Source: Mycolicibacterium aurum
GTDB lineage: Bacteria > Actinomycetota > Actinomycetes > Mycobacteriales > Mycobacteriaceae
Reading direction: 5' to 3'
NCBI RefSeq assembly: GCF_900637195.1
Contig: NZ_LR134356.1
Coordinates: 4,960,001 to 5,024,000, forward strand
DNA length: 64,000 nucleotides
Shown here: one piece after another, positions 7,676 to 16,011 of the stretch
How the letters are laid out: each line of letters starts with the position of its first letter
How positions within the stretch are numbered: the stretch's first letter is position 1
The notes under the pieces: generated by a model
The model's database searches: none
The model's input: only the letters and a program-made list of their open reading frames with translations
Told to the model about the DNA's origin: nothing
Made by a program: the position numbers and the translations under genes

Positions 7676-8098
7676 ATGACGACGACCGATGAGAAGACCG
7701 CCGCGGACCTGCCACCGGGCACCACCCCGTATTACGCGCGCATGCACAGGTGGATCAAGCGTGCCGTCCTGGTGTGCCTGGTGGCGCTGGTCATCGAGGG
7801 CGCGTTCACGCTGCCGTTCATGGCGGTCTACTACGGCTACCCGACACTGAGTCTCACCGAGATCTGCAGTGAGCTTCTCAAGGTCCGCTACTCGGACGAC
7901 ACCCTGGAATGCGAGGTGCCGTATCCGGCGTTCGGTCCGCCCGAAGGCGCGCAGGGCAAGGACACCGCGCAGGACCAGTGGGGCATCCAGCCCGTTCCCG
8001 GATACAACCGGATCGGATGGCGGGAGTTGGTTCGCCTTCACGAGGAACGCCAGGCTCGCCAAGCCGCTGAAACAGCCGAACAACAGCAGAGCCCGTAG
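7676..8098 (+). CDS. 140-aa one-TM protein of unknown function
   Basis: A 140-aa protein with a polar N-terminus, one membrane helix (AVLVCLVALVIEGAFTLPFM, about residues 30-50) and a hydrophilic C-terminal domain with two Cys residues (EICSELL and LECEVPY) and a Gln/Glu-rich tail. AAGGAGC precedes the ATG. The AGGAGGA ribosome site of the following P450 overlaps its stop. I do not recognise the family. The place between the six-TM protein and the P450 suggests a membrane anchor or a subunit of the same system. Confidence 0.75.
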   Translation: MTTTDEKTAADLPPGTTPYYARMHRWIKRAVLVCLVALVIEGAFTLPFMAVYYGYPTLSLTEICSELLKVRYSDDTLECEVPYPAFGPPEGAQGKDTAQDQWGIQPVPGYNRIGWRELVRLHEERQARQAAETAEQQQSP

Positions 8099-8108
8099 GA
8101 GGATCGCC

Positions 8109-9338
8109 GTGCCCGAATCTGTTGAACACCATGCCGAGAACTGGGATCTGCGCCACCAGGACTTCAACGACCCCGTTGCTCCAGACTTTCTCTACGACGT
8201 CTACGCGGTGATGCGGCAGAATTCACCGTTCGCCCGCACTGACAAACCCTTTCTCAGCGCAACACCGACGGGCACGAGGGTGGCGGTGCGCTACGCAGAA
8301 TGCGTCAAGATCGCGCAGGACTGGGAGCACTTTTCCAGCAATCCGACTCCGGAGGGAGCCGAGCAGTTGGCCGGGGATCTGGTGATCACGCTCGACCCGC
8401 CGCGGCAGCAGAAATTCCGCAGGGTCCTCAATCCGTATTTCTCGCCGGCCCGAATGAAGGCTCTGCGGCCCGAGATCGGCACTGAAACCGACATTCTCAT
8501 AGACGATTTCATCGAGAGCGGATCCGGCGACCTCGCCCGGATAGCGTGGCGCCAGCCGGGCGTGGTGTTCTTCAAATATCTGCTCGGAATGCCCGTCGAG
8601 GATGTACCGCTGTGTGTCGAGCTGACCGACACAGCGCTCAACGGCGACACGGAGCAGGACCGGATGGCCGCCTGGGGTGCGCTGTATCAGCACCTGCACG
8701 ATGCCGTGACCGCTCGGCTGGACCAGCCGCCGCGCGACGACATGATCGACGTGCTGCTGTCCGCAGAGATCGACGGAGAGAAGCTCTCCTTCGGCGACGT
8801 CGTGGCCAACGCCATGCTCCTAGTCCAGGCCGGCCTCGAGACCACCGCCAGTGCACTGTCTTTCGCGTACCACTATCTCGCCACCAACGCTACCGAGCGG
8901 GACCGCCTGATCGACGATCCCGGGCTCCTCCCGCGCGCCGTGGAAGAGTTCATCCGGTTCGCCGGATCCATCCATGGCGTCCCCCGCACCGTGGCCAGAG
9001 AGGTCGAACTCAGCGGCTGCACCTTCTCGCCCGGCGAGTCGGTGATCATCAACTATGCCGCCGCCAACAGGGATGAGCAGGTGTTCCCCGATGCCGCCCG
9101 GTGCATCCTCGACCGACGTGAGAACCGCCACCTCGGTTTCGGAGCCGGTGTGCACCGTTGCCTCGGATCCAACCTGGCGCGGCTGGAATTCCAGGTGGGT
9201 CTGGAGCGGGTGTTGTCCCGGATGCCCGACGTCACGCTGGCCCCGGGCGAGCATGCCGAGTTTCACGGCAACTCCATCACTCGCGGATTCCGTTCGGTGC
9301 CAGTTATTTTCACACCGGCAGCGCGGTCGACGACATGA
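8109..9338 (+). CDS. cytochrome P450 (first of two)
   Basis: A 409-aa soluble bacterial P450. The heme loop FGAGVHRCLG carries the proximal cysteine C351; the I-helix motif is AGLETT and the K-helix ExxR is EFIR. The GTG at 8109 follows AGGAGGA with good spacing; an open frame upstream to 7869 is a shadow of the preceding gene. It inserts oxygen from O2 into a substrate using electrons from a ferredoxin, but no ferredoxin or ferredoxin reductase gene lies in this run, so redox partners must come from elsewhere. The stop overlaps the next start (ATGA). The substrate is unknown; neighbours hint at a sterol or terpenoid-like lipid. Confidence 0.95.
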   Translation: MPESVEHHAENWDLRHQDFNDPVAPDFLYDVYAVMRQNSPFARTDKPFLSATPTGTRVAVRYAECVKIAQDWEHFSSNPTPEGAEQLAGDLVITLDPPRQQKFRRVLNPYFSPARMKALRPEIGTETDILIDDFIESGSGDLARIAWRQPGVVFFKYLLGMPVEDVPLCVELTDTALNGDTEQDRMAAWGALYQHLHDAVTARLDQPPRDDMIDVLLSAEIDGEKLSFGDVVANAMLLVQAGLETTASALSFAYHYLATNATERDRLIDDPGLLPRAVEEFIRFAGSIHGVPRTVAREVELSGCTFSPGESVIINYAAANRDEQVFPDAARCILDRRENRHLGFGAGVHRCLGSNLARLEFQVGLERVLSRMPDVTLAPGEHAEFHGNSITRGFRSVPVIFTPAARSTT

Positions 9339-10384
9339 CCTACCGGGTGATTCAGTGGATGACCGGTGATGTCGGGCAGGTCGGTGTGCGGCACTTCGCC
9401 GAGAACCCGGTGTACGACCTGGTCGGTGTACTGGTCCACAACAAGGACAAGGTCGGCAGGGACGCCGGCGAGATCGCGGGCATCGCACCCATCGGCATCG
9501 CCGCCACCGACGACATCGATGCGATGGTCGCACTCGACGCCGACTGCGTCTTCTACACGCCGATCATCATGGACGTCGATACGGTGTGCCGCCTTCTGCG
9601 GTCCGGAAAGAACGTCGTGACCACGAGCGGATTCTTCCACCCGTCACCGGATTTCCGCGGGCCCGCCGAACAGATCAGGCAAGCCTGCGCCGACGGCGGC
9701 ACGTCGTTCCACGGTGGCGGCATCCACCCGGGCTACGCGGGCGACATCCTGCCGCTGACCCTGGCTCGCATCGTCAACAGGATCGACACCATCCACGTCT
9801 ACGAGGTCGTCGACGTCCTCAAGGACGCGCCGTTGGACCACATCGACTGGATGGGATTCGGCAAGGACAAGGACACTTTCCTCACCGAGCCGACGATTCT
9901 CGGCCTCGGCGTGCCGTTCTTCGCCCAGTCGATGCACATGATCGCCGACGGGCTCGGGGTGACCATCGACGAGGTGACCGCCGCCGAGATCGGGGTCGCG
10001 ACCGCGGTCGAGGACATCCCGCACGCCGAAGGCGCGATCCCGAAGGGCACCGTCGCGGCGCAGCGCCACGAATGGACCGCGTGGGTGGGCGGGCAGCCGC
10101 TCATCATCTTTCACGCCATCTACGTGACTGCAGGACCGGACAGGCTCGAGCCGGCCTGGGACTGGGGCGGGACGCGCTACGAGATCGTCATCGAGGGCGA
10201 TCCACCGACCGAGCTGACTCTCAAAGGGGCAAGGCGGCCCGACGGCACCATGGCCCACCCCGGGTACGACTGGACAGCCATGGGCGCCATCAACGCGATC
10301 CCCGATGTGTGCGACGCGCCGGCAGGCTGGCTGCACCACCTCGACCTCGGCCTGATCCGTCCACGCGGCCTGGTCCGCCCATGA
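9335..10384 (+). CDS. DapB-like NAD(P)-dependent reductase
   Basis: A 349-aa member of the same family as 1649-2722. It opens with VIQWMTGDVGQVGVRHF, then KVGRDAGEIAG, GGGIHPGYAGDILPL and a C-terminal TAMGAINAIPDVCDAPAG. It is coupled by ATGA overlaps to the P450 on each side, so the three proteins are made together. The family normally reduces or oxidises a C=N or C-O bond with NAD(P)H; in mycobacterial P450 operons the substrate is not established. The position suggests oxidation or reduction of the P450 product. Confidence 0.88.
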   Translation: MTYRVIQWMTGDVGQVGVRHFAENPVYDLVGVLVHNKDKVGRDAGEIAGIAPIGIAATDDIDAMVALDADCVFYTPIIMDVDTVCRLLRSGKNVVTTSGFFHPSPDFRGPAEQIRQACADGGTSFHGGGIHPGYAGDILPLTLARIVNRIDTIHVYEVVDVLKDAPLDHIDWMGFGKDKDTFLTEPTILGLGVPFFAQSMHMIADGLGVTIDEVTAAEIGVATAVEDIPHAEGAIPKGTVAAQRHEWTAWVGGQPLIIFHAIYVTAGPDRLEPAWDWGGTRYEIVIEGDPPTELTLKGARRPDGTMAHPGYDWTAMGAINAIPDVCDAPAGWLHHLDLGLIRPRGLVRP

Positions 10385-11565
10385 CCGAGGTGCACGACGC
10401 GCCGGGACTCCCGCACGTCCCCTACAGTGACCTGCCCATGGCGCATGACCGCGGCGAAGGATGGGCCGCGCTGCGAGCCCTCGGTCCCGTGCTCCACGGC
10501 GACGGATGGTACTACCTCACCCGCCGCGAGGATGTGCTTGCCGCACTGCGCAGCCCGGAGATCTTCTCGTCGCGGATCGCCTACGACGACATGATCAGCC
10601 CGGTGCCGTTGGTGCCGCTCGGGTTCGACCCACCCGAGCACACCAGGTTCCGACGGATTCTGCATCCGTTCTTCAGCCTGCAGACCCTCAGCGCGCTGCT
10701 GCCGTCGCTGCAGGCCCAGGCCGTCGAGATCGTCGAGGCGATCGCCATCCGGGACGGCTGCGAGGTGATGGCCGAGCTGGCCACCCCCTACCCGTCCCAG
10801 GTCTTCCTCACGCTGTTCGGGCTGCCACTCGAAGACAAGGAGCGCCTCATCGCGTGGAAGGACGCGATCATCGCGTTCAGCCTGACCACCGACCCCACAA
10901 GCGTCGACCTCACCCCGGCCGTGGAGCTCTACACCTACCTCACCGAAGCCGTTGCAGAGCAACGGAACCGTCCCCGTGACGGAGTCTTGTCGCACCTTCT
11001 GCACAGCGACGATCCACTCACCGACAACGAAGCGGTCGGACTGTCGCTGGTCTTCGTCCTCGCCGGCCTGGACACCGTCACCGCCACCATCGGCGCGACC
11101 ATGCTGGAGCTGGCACGCCGCCCCGCACTGCGCGTGGCGCTGATCGAGAACCCGGACAGTGTAGGGGCTTTCGTCGAAGAGATGATTCGACTGGAACCGG
11201 CGGCACCGGTGGTCGGACGCGTGACGACGCGGCCGGTCACTGTCGCCGGTGTCACGCTGCCTGCCGGCGCCGAAGTGCGGTTGTGCCTGGGGGCGATCAA
11301 CCGCGACGGTGGTGACGAGCACTCCGGGAACGATCTCGTCATGGACGGCAGGTTGCACAAGCACTGGGGATTCGGCGGTGGACCGCACCGTTGCCTCGGC
11401 GCCCATCTGGCACGGATGGAGCTCAAACTCGTCGTCACCGAATGGCTTTCCCGCATCCCCGACTTCGAGCTCGCGCCCGGCTACGTTCCCGAGATCACCT
11501 GGCCGTCGGCGACATGCTCCCTGACCGAGTTGCCGCTGCAGATCCGCAGCGGCCGACGATCATGA
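10381..11565 (+). CDS. cytochrome P450 (second of two)
   Basis: A 394-aa P450 with heme loop FGGGPHRCLG (C338), I-helix AGLDTV and K-helix EEMIR. It differs strongly from the first P450, so the two are not a recent duplication. The ATG overlaps the stop of the DapB-like gene, and its own stop overlaps the start of the ERG2 homologue (ATGA both times). This four-gene chain of overlaps is the tightest part of the run and argues for one pathway. CYP family and substrate cannot be named from the sequence alone. Confidence 0.95.
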   Translation: MTEVHDAPGLPHVPYSDLPMAHDRGEGWAALRALGPVLHGDGWYYLTRREDVLAALRSPEIFSSRIAYDDMISPVPLVPLGFDPPEHTRFRRILHPFFSLQTLSALLPSLQAQAVEIVEAIAIRDGCEVMAELATPYPSQVFLTLFGLPLEDKERLIAWKDAIIAFSLTTDPTSVDLTPAVELYTYLTEAVAEQRNRPRDGVLSHLLHSDDPLTDNEAVGLSLVFVLAGLDTVTATIGATMLELARRPALRVALIENPDSVGAFVEEMIRLEPAAPVVGRVTTRPVTVAGVTLPAGAEVRLCLGAINRDGGDEHSGNDLVMDGRLHKHWGFGGGPHRCLGAHLARMELKLVVTEWLSRIPDFELAPGYVPEITWPSATCSLTELPLQIRSGRRS

Positions 11566-12128
11566 GGTACAAGATCGACCCGGACGTGCTGCACGGGGTG
11601 GCCAGGGAGGCCGTCGACGTACCGCTGGAGGGCGGGCGGCTCATCACCCGCACCGTCGAGCTGCTCGCCGGCGAGTACCCCGACCTGATCGACCCGTCCC
11701 CGGGACGCTGGATCGGCAGCAGGGCCGGCGGGGTCCTCGGCAAGGTCCGATTCCTGTACTTCAGCCCGCGCGAGTACGTCGTCATCTTCGGCTCCCCCAC
11801 TGGCACCCAGGGCTTTTCGGGGCGGTACAAACACGTCGACATCCACAAGTTCCTGCTGGCCGGTCAGATCGACTCCTACGATCTGGAGTCCGAGGACACC
11901 GTGCCGTTGCCCACGCTGCTCCCCGGCGGGCGCACCTGCCTGCAACGGGGCCGCGCCCGGGGGCTGACAATCCACCCCGGCTCCTGGCACCTCGAATACG
12001 GCCGCGGAGCGGTCGCGACCACGCTGCCTTTTGCCATGGTGGATACGCTTCTGGTGTCACTCGAGTTCGAATCAGTGCGCCGTTCCACCGTCGAGTTCGC
12101 GAAGCTGGTGCGGCGCCGAAGAAAGTAG
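11562..12128 (+). CDS. ERG2 / sigma-1 receptor family protein (sterol isomerase-like)
   Basis: A 188-aa protein that I recognise by comparison with sigma-1 receptor and fungal ERG2 (sterol C8-isomerase): VLHGVAREAVDVPLE, YVVIFGSPTGTQGFSGRY, then SWHLEYGRG and LPFAMVDTLLVSLEF match the eukaryotic proteins in order. E145 in LEYGRG corresponds to the ligand-binding glutamate (E172 of the human receptor). The N-terminal membrane helix of the eukaryotic proteins is missing. The protein begins directly at the conserved domain and may be soluble or peripheral. In fungi the family moves a ring double bond from C8 to C7; here a double-bond isomerisation after P450 action is plausible but unproven. Confidence 0.82.
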   Translation: MRYKIDPDVLHGVAREAVDVPLEGGRLITRTVELLAGEYPDLIDPSPGRWIGSRAGGVLGKVRFLYFSPREYVVIFGSPTGTQGFSGRYKHVDIHKFLLAGQIDSYDLESEDTVPLPTLLPGGRTCLQRGRARGLTIHPGSWHLEYGRGAVATTLPFAMVDTLLVSLEFESVRRSTVEFAKLVRRRRK

Positions 12129-12134
12129 GCCGTC

Positions 12135-12800
12135 ATGCGTGTCGTCATCGCCGGTGGGCACGGCAAGATAGCCCTGCTCACCGAGCGGCTGTTGTCCGCC
12201 CGCGGCGACTCGGTCGCCGGCTTCATCCGCAATCCCGACCACGCCGACGAACTACGCGTCGCCGGCGCCGAACCGATCGTCGTCGACCTGGAGAACACCA
12301 GCAACGGTGTGGTGTCGACGCACCTGCGCGGTGCCGACGCCGTGATCTTCGCCGCCGGCGCCGGACCCGGCAGCGGCGCGGCACGCAAGGAGACCGTCGA
12401 CCGTGACGCCGCGATACTGCTCGCCGACGCCGCCGAGGCGGCCGGGGTGGCCCGCTACGTGATGGTCTCGGCGATGGGTGCCGATGCCGACGCGCCAGAC
12501 GACGCCGGCGACGAGGTGTTCGTCACGTATCTGCGCGCCAAGGGCGCGGCCGACGATGTGATCCGCTCGCGGGCAAGCCTGTCCGCGACCATCGTGCGGC
12601 CGGGCCAGCTCACCGACGATGCGGCGACCGGCAAGGTGACGATCGCCGAACACACCGGGCGCGGCAGCATCCCGCGTGCGGACGTCGCCGCCGTGCTGGT
12701 CGCGGTGCTGGACACACCGCAGACCGCGGGCACGACGTTCGACGTCATCTCTGGCGAGCACACCATCGCGGACGCGATAGCAGGGTTGTCTCAGGACTAA
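12135..12800 (+). CDS. NAD(P)-binding protein, atypical SDR (NmrA/NAD(P)H-binding type)
   Basis: A 221-aa Rossmann protein with N-terminal VVIAGGHGKIALL (GxxGxxA pattern), then VSAMGADADAP, YLRAKGAAD (weak YxxxK position) and IVRPGQLTDD. This layout is typical of the SDR5-like NAD(P)H-binding family. The ATG lies seven bases after the ERG2 stop, so it is probably the last gene of the plus-strand run; the next gene is convergent. It could serve as a reductase or epimerase in the pathway. Stand-alone homologues are common in actinobacteria, so a role in the pathway is not certain. Confidence 0.85.
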   Translation: MRVVIAGGHGKIALLTERLLSARGDSVAGFIRNPDHADELRVAGAEPIVVDLENTSNGVVSTHLRGADAVIFAAGAGPGSGAARKETVDRDAAILLADAAEAAGVARYVMVSAMGADADAPDDAGDEVFVTYLRAKGAADDVIRSRASLSATIVRPGQLTDDAATGKVTIAEHTGRGSIPRADVAAVLVAVLDTPQTAGTTFDVISGEHTIADAIAGLSQD

Positions 12801-12831
12801 CGGCGTCGGTTGTGCGGAGTCATCCACCGGG

Positions 12832-13272
12832 TCACGACGACGGCGCGAACACCGCCTTGAAGCGGTGCAGCGACTCTTGAATGTCGCCCTTGAGCGCACC
12901 CGCCACGACCATTCCGATCGGTCCGAACAGCGCCGGCCCGCCCAGGTGCACGTCGAACGTCACGGTGGAGCCGTCACCCGCCGGTTTCACCTTGCCGATC
13001 AGCTTGACCTTGACGCCCCCTTTGCCGTCCCCGTTGAGGGTCATCGCCTCCGGCGGCTTGTAGTGCACGACCGTCCAGTGCATCCGGTTCAGCATGCCCT
13101 TGACCTCGACAATCGAGACCAGCTGGGTGCCCTTCTCGATGACGTCCGGCAGGGTGGAACGCCACACCCGGTGGATGGACAGCCACTCTTTGAAGCGGGC
13201 CAGATCCGACGCGCTCTCCCACGCCTGTTCCGGTGAAAGCGGCACGTCGACGGAGACGGACAGCTTGGCCAT
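12832..13272 (-). CDS. SRPBCC-family protein (Rv0910-like, annotated TA toxin)
   Basis: A 146-aa START/polyketide-cyclase-like fold protein: KLSVSVDVPLSPEQAWESAS at the start, a long C-terminal helix (DIQESLHRFKAVF) at the end. Its place after the Rv0909-like gene and ctpE matches Rv0910, which is listed as the toxin of a type II pair with Rv0909 in M. tuberculosis. The fold is that of a lipid-binding pocket rather than a nuclease, so toxin activity should be treated with care. The ATG lies 14 bases after the stop of the Rv0909 homologue, on the same strand. Confidence 0.85.
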   Translation of the reverse strand: MAKLSVSVDVPLSPEQAWESASDLARFKEWLSIHRVWRSTLPDVIEKGTQLVSIVEVKGMLNRMHWTVVHYKPPEAMTLNGDGKGGVKVKLIGKVKPAGDGSTVTFDVHLGGPALFGPIGMVVAGALKGDIQESLHRFKAVFAPSS

Positions 13273-13286
13273 ACCGCGAACTCCGC

Positions 13287-13577
13287 CTACGAGGTGGGCG
13301 GGGCCGTCGGGGGCTGCTGCTGCGGCGGCGTCGGCGGCTGGGTCGGCGGCGGTTGAGGCGGCGGCACCTGGCCGGAGTGCTGCCCCGGCGGGACCTGGCC
13401 GCCCGGCCCGGCGTTGTCCTGCACGGCTTTCTTGGCCGCCTGCTGCACCTTGTCGACGGTCGAGGCGTATTTGCCCTGCGTCTTCTTGTCGACGAGATCG
13501 CCGGCCTTGTTGATCACGGTGTCGACCTTGTCGGCGTTCTTGCCGAGGAGGTCTTTGGCCTTGTCGAGGAATCCCAT
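13287..13577 (-). CDS. Rv0909-like antitoxin, amphipathic helix with Pro/Gln tail
   Basis: A 96-aa protein. The first 55 residues form a lysine-rich amphipathic helical part (MGFLDKAKDLLGKNADK), the typical start of the mycobacterial Rv0909/MT0933-like antitoxin family. The last 40 residues are a low-complexity Pro/Gln tail (PPPQPPPTQPPTPP), longer than I expect for the family. MGFLDKAK is taken as the start. A TAGGGT hexamer seven bases before this ATG, overlapping the ctpE stop, may give an internal leaderless transcript. The partner is the SRPBCC gene directly downstream. Confidence 0.8.
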   Translation of the reverse strand: MGFLDKAKDLLGKNADKVDTVINKAGDLVDKKTQGKYASTVDKVQQAAKKAVQDNAGPGGQVPPGQHSGQVPPPQPPPTQPPTPPQQQPPTAPPTS

Positions 13578-13584
13578 GGAAGCA

Positions 13585-13590
13585 ACCCTA
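13585..13590 (-). promoter_or_regulatory. TAGGGT -10 box before the Rv0909-like gene
   Basis: TAGGGT on the minus strand lies seven bases before the ATG at 13577 and overlaps the end of ctpE. It matches the spacing of other leaderless starts in this window (19506, 38540, 46789). It could give the TA-like pair its own transcript, independent of ctpE. Confidence 0.35.
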
Positions 13591-16011
13591 CCCATCACGC
13601 AGACGCCATAATCTGCGACGTTCGCCCAGGATGCGGCCCTGAACCCACCAGATGACCTCGATCACGGCCGCGCCGCCGAGCCCGATGCCGAGCGCGATCG
13701 AGGTGGCGTCAATGTTCGTCGGATCGAGCAGGAACAGTTCCCTCGCCCACGGGATGCTGAAGATGACGACGTAGGCCGCGCCCGACACGGCCACCAGCGC
13801 CACCCGCCACCACTCGTAGGGCCGGGCTACCACGGCAAGCACCCAGATCGCGGACACCAGCAGTGTGATCAGCGCCGCGGTGGACGCCTGGTTCTGCTCG
13901 GCCACGGTGGCCGCCCGACCCTCGTAGGCCAGCAGGTAGGAGATGAAGGTCGCGACGCCGACCACGAGGCCCGACGGCAGCGCTGACGTCATGACCCGTC
14001 GCACGAAACCCGGGTGGGCTCGTTCGTTGTTGGGAGCCAGGGACAGCACGAAGGCCGGGATACCGATGGTGAACCAGGCAGCGATCGTGACGTGGATGGG
14101 TTGGAACGGGAACGGCAACGGGTCGGTACCGAAGATCTTCGCCGACAGCCCGGCCAGCCCCACCAGCATCGCGAGCAGCACCGAGTACACCGTCTTGGTG
14201 AGGAACAGATTGGAGACGCGCTCGATGTTGCCGATCACCCGGCGGCCCTCACCGACCACGTACGGCAGCGTGGCGAACTTGTTGTCCAGCAACACGATCT
14301 GGGCCACCGCGCGGGATGCCGAACTGCCGGAACCCATCGCGACACCGATGTCGGCGTCCTTGAGCGCGAGCACGTCGTTGACGCCGTCGCCGGTCATCGC
14401 CACCGTGTGACCGCGCGCCTGCAGCGCGTGCACCATCGCACGTTTCTGGTCCGGCCGCACCCGGCCGAACGTCGTGTACTCCTCCAGCGTGTCGGCGAGC
14501 GCGTCCGGCTGCTCCGGCAGCCTCCTCGCATCCATGGTCTCGCCCTCAAGCCCGAGCGAACCGGCCACCGCCCCCACCGACACGGCGTTGTCGCCCGAGA
14601 TGACCTTGATCGAGACCTTCTGCGCGGCAAAGTACTCGAGAGTGTCGCGAGCATCGGGGCGGACACGTTGCTCGAGCACCACCAGAGCCGCGGGGGTGAC
14701 GTCGCCGGGCGCTGCGGGGTCGTCGACCGAACGGGCGCACGATCCGAGCAGCAGCACCCGCAGGCCCTGCGCACCAATCTGCTCCGCCTGCTCGGCCACC
14801 GGGGAGCCCTGATCCAACAGCACATCGGGGGCACCGATCACCCAGTTGCCGCGCTCGCCGTAGGACGCGCCGCTCCACTTGGTCGCAGACTTGAACGGGG
14901 CGGTGGCGGTCGCCGTCCATCCGGGCGGTGCCGGGTAGGCCTCGGCGATCGCGGCCATGCTGGCATTGGGCCTGGCGTCGTCGGCCGCGAGTTGTGCCAG
15001 GACATCGGCCACCGTGCCGATCCCCCGGTCGCTTCGCTCCTCCCCTGCGAGCCGCGCATCGATCCCCTTCAGATCGCTGACCCGCATCCCGTTCTCGGTG
15101 AGCGTGCCCGTCTTGTCGGCGCACACCACGTCGACGCGAGCCAGACCCTCGATCGCGGGCAACTCGTTGACCAGGCACTGCCTGCGACCCAGGCGCACCA
15201 CGCCGACCGCGAACGCGATCGAGGTCATCAGCACCAAGCCTTCGGGGACCATCGGCACCAGCGCACCGACCATGCGCAGCACCGACTCGCGCCACCCGGC
15301 GTCGGTGGTGAACAGCTGGGTGTAGATGATCAGGGCACCCGCTGGCACCAGCAGGTACGTGATGAACTGCAGGATCTTGTTGATCCCGCTGCGCAGTTCG
15401 GATTTGACCAAGGTGAACTTGCTGGCCTCCTCGGCGAGCTTGGCGGAGTACGCCTCGCGGCCGACCTTGGTGGCGCGATAGGCCCCGCTGCCCGCCACCA
15501 CGAAGCTCCCGGACATCACCTGGTCGCCGGCGTCTTTGGCGATCGGGTCGGCTTCACCGGTCAGCAGGGATTCGTCGACTTCGAGGTTCGTCTCCTCGAG
15601 GATCTCGCCGTCGACGACGATCTGGTCGCCGGGCCCCAGCTCGATGACGTCGTCGAGCACGACCTCGCTGGGCGCCAGTGAGGCGGTCCCGGATTGCCTG
15701 CGCACCAGAGGTTTTGCCTGGCCGACGATCGCCAGCTTGTCCAGCGTCTGTTTGGCCCTCAGCTCCTGGATGATGCCGATCGCACTGTTGGCGACGATGA
15801 GAAGGCCGAAGGCGCCGTTGATCACCGATCCGGTCGACAGCACGATGATCAGCAGCACGCCCAGAATGGCGTTGATCCGGGTGAACACGTTGCCGCGGAC
15901 GATCTCGGAGACGCTGCGTGCCGCGCGGGTGGGGACGTCGTTGGTCTTGCCGTCGGCAACGCGCTGCGCCACCTCGGCATCGGAAAGCCCGGTGACCAGC
16001 GACGCGCTCAC
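13588..16011 (-). CDS. ctpE: P-type cation ATPase CtpE
   Basis: An 807-aa P-type ATPase. The phosphorylation motif is DKTGTLT (D299), the actuator loop is LTGEAD, and the hinge is MTGDGVNDVLALKDADIG. Membrane segments fall near residues 35-75, 205-275 and in the C-terminal 200 residues. There is no N-terminal CxxC metal domain. Gene context (Rv0907 upstream, Rv0909/Rv0910 downstream) identifies it as CtpE, reported as a calcium-uptake ATPase in mycobacteria. The GTG start overlaps the stop of the Rv0907-like gene (GTGA), so the two are coupled. Confidence 0.95.
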   Translation of the reverse strand: MSASLVTGLSDAEVAQRVADGKTNDVPTRAARSVSEIVRGNVFTRINAILGVLLIIVLSTGSVINGAFGLLIVANSAIGIIQELRAKQTLDKLAIVGQAKPLVRRQSGTASLAPSEVVLDDVIELGPGDQIVVDGEILEETNLEVDESLLTGEADPIAKDAGDQVMSGSFVVAGSGAYRATKVGREAYSAKLAEEASKFTLVKSELRSGINKILQFITYLLVPAGALIIYTQLFTTDAGWRESVLRMVGALVPMVPEGLVLMTSIAFAVGVVRLGRRQCLVNELPAIEGLARVDVVCADKTGTLTENGMRVSDLKGIDARLAGEERSDRGIGTVADVLAQLAADDARPNASMAAIAEAYPAPPGWTATATAPFKSATKWSGASYGERGNWVIGAPDVLLDQGSPVAEQAEQIGAQGLRVLLLGSCARSVDDPAAPGDVTPAALVVLEQRVRPDARDTLEYFAAQKVSIKVISGDNAVSVGAVAGSLGLEGETMDARRLPEQPDALADTLEEYTTFGRVRPDQKRAMVHALQARGHTVAMTGDGVNDVLALKDADIGVAMGSGSSASRAVAQIVLLDNKFATLPYVVGEGRRVIGNIERVSNLFLTKTVYSVLLAMLVGLAGLSAKIFGTDPLPFPFQPIHVTIAAWFTIGIPAFVLSLAPNNERAHPGFVRRVMTSALPSGLVVGVATFISYLLAYEGRAATVAEQNQASTAALITLLVSAIWVLAVVARPYEWWRVALVAVSGAAYVVIFSIPWARELFLLDPTNIDATSIALGIGLGGAAVIEVIWWVQGRILGERRRLWRLRDG

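Noticed and set aside
2920..12800. Nitric oxide reductase cluster
   Set aside because: NorQ- and NorD-like genes are here, but there is no NorB or NorC gene in the window.
14014..15681. 555-codon open frame antisense to ctpE
   Set aside because: High GC gives long antisense frames; this one has no domain, its composition is Arg/His/Gly-rich, and it lies entirely inside a clear P-type ATPase gene.
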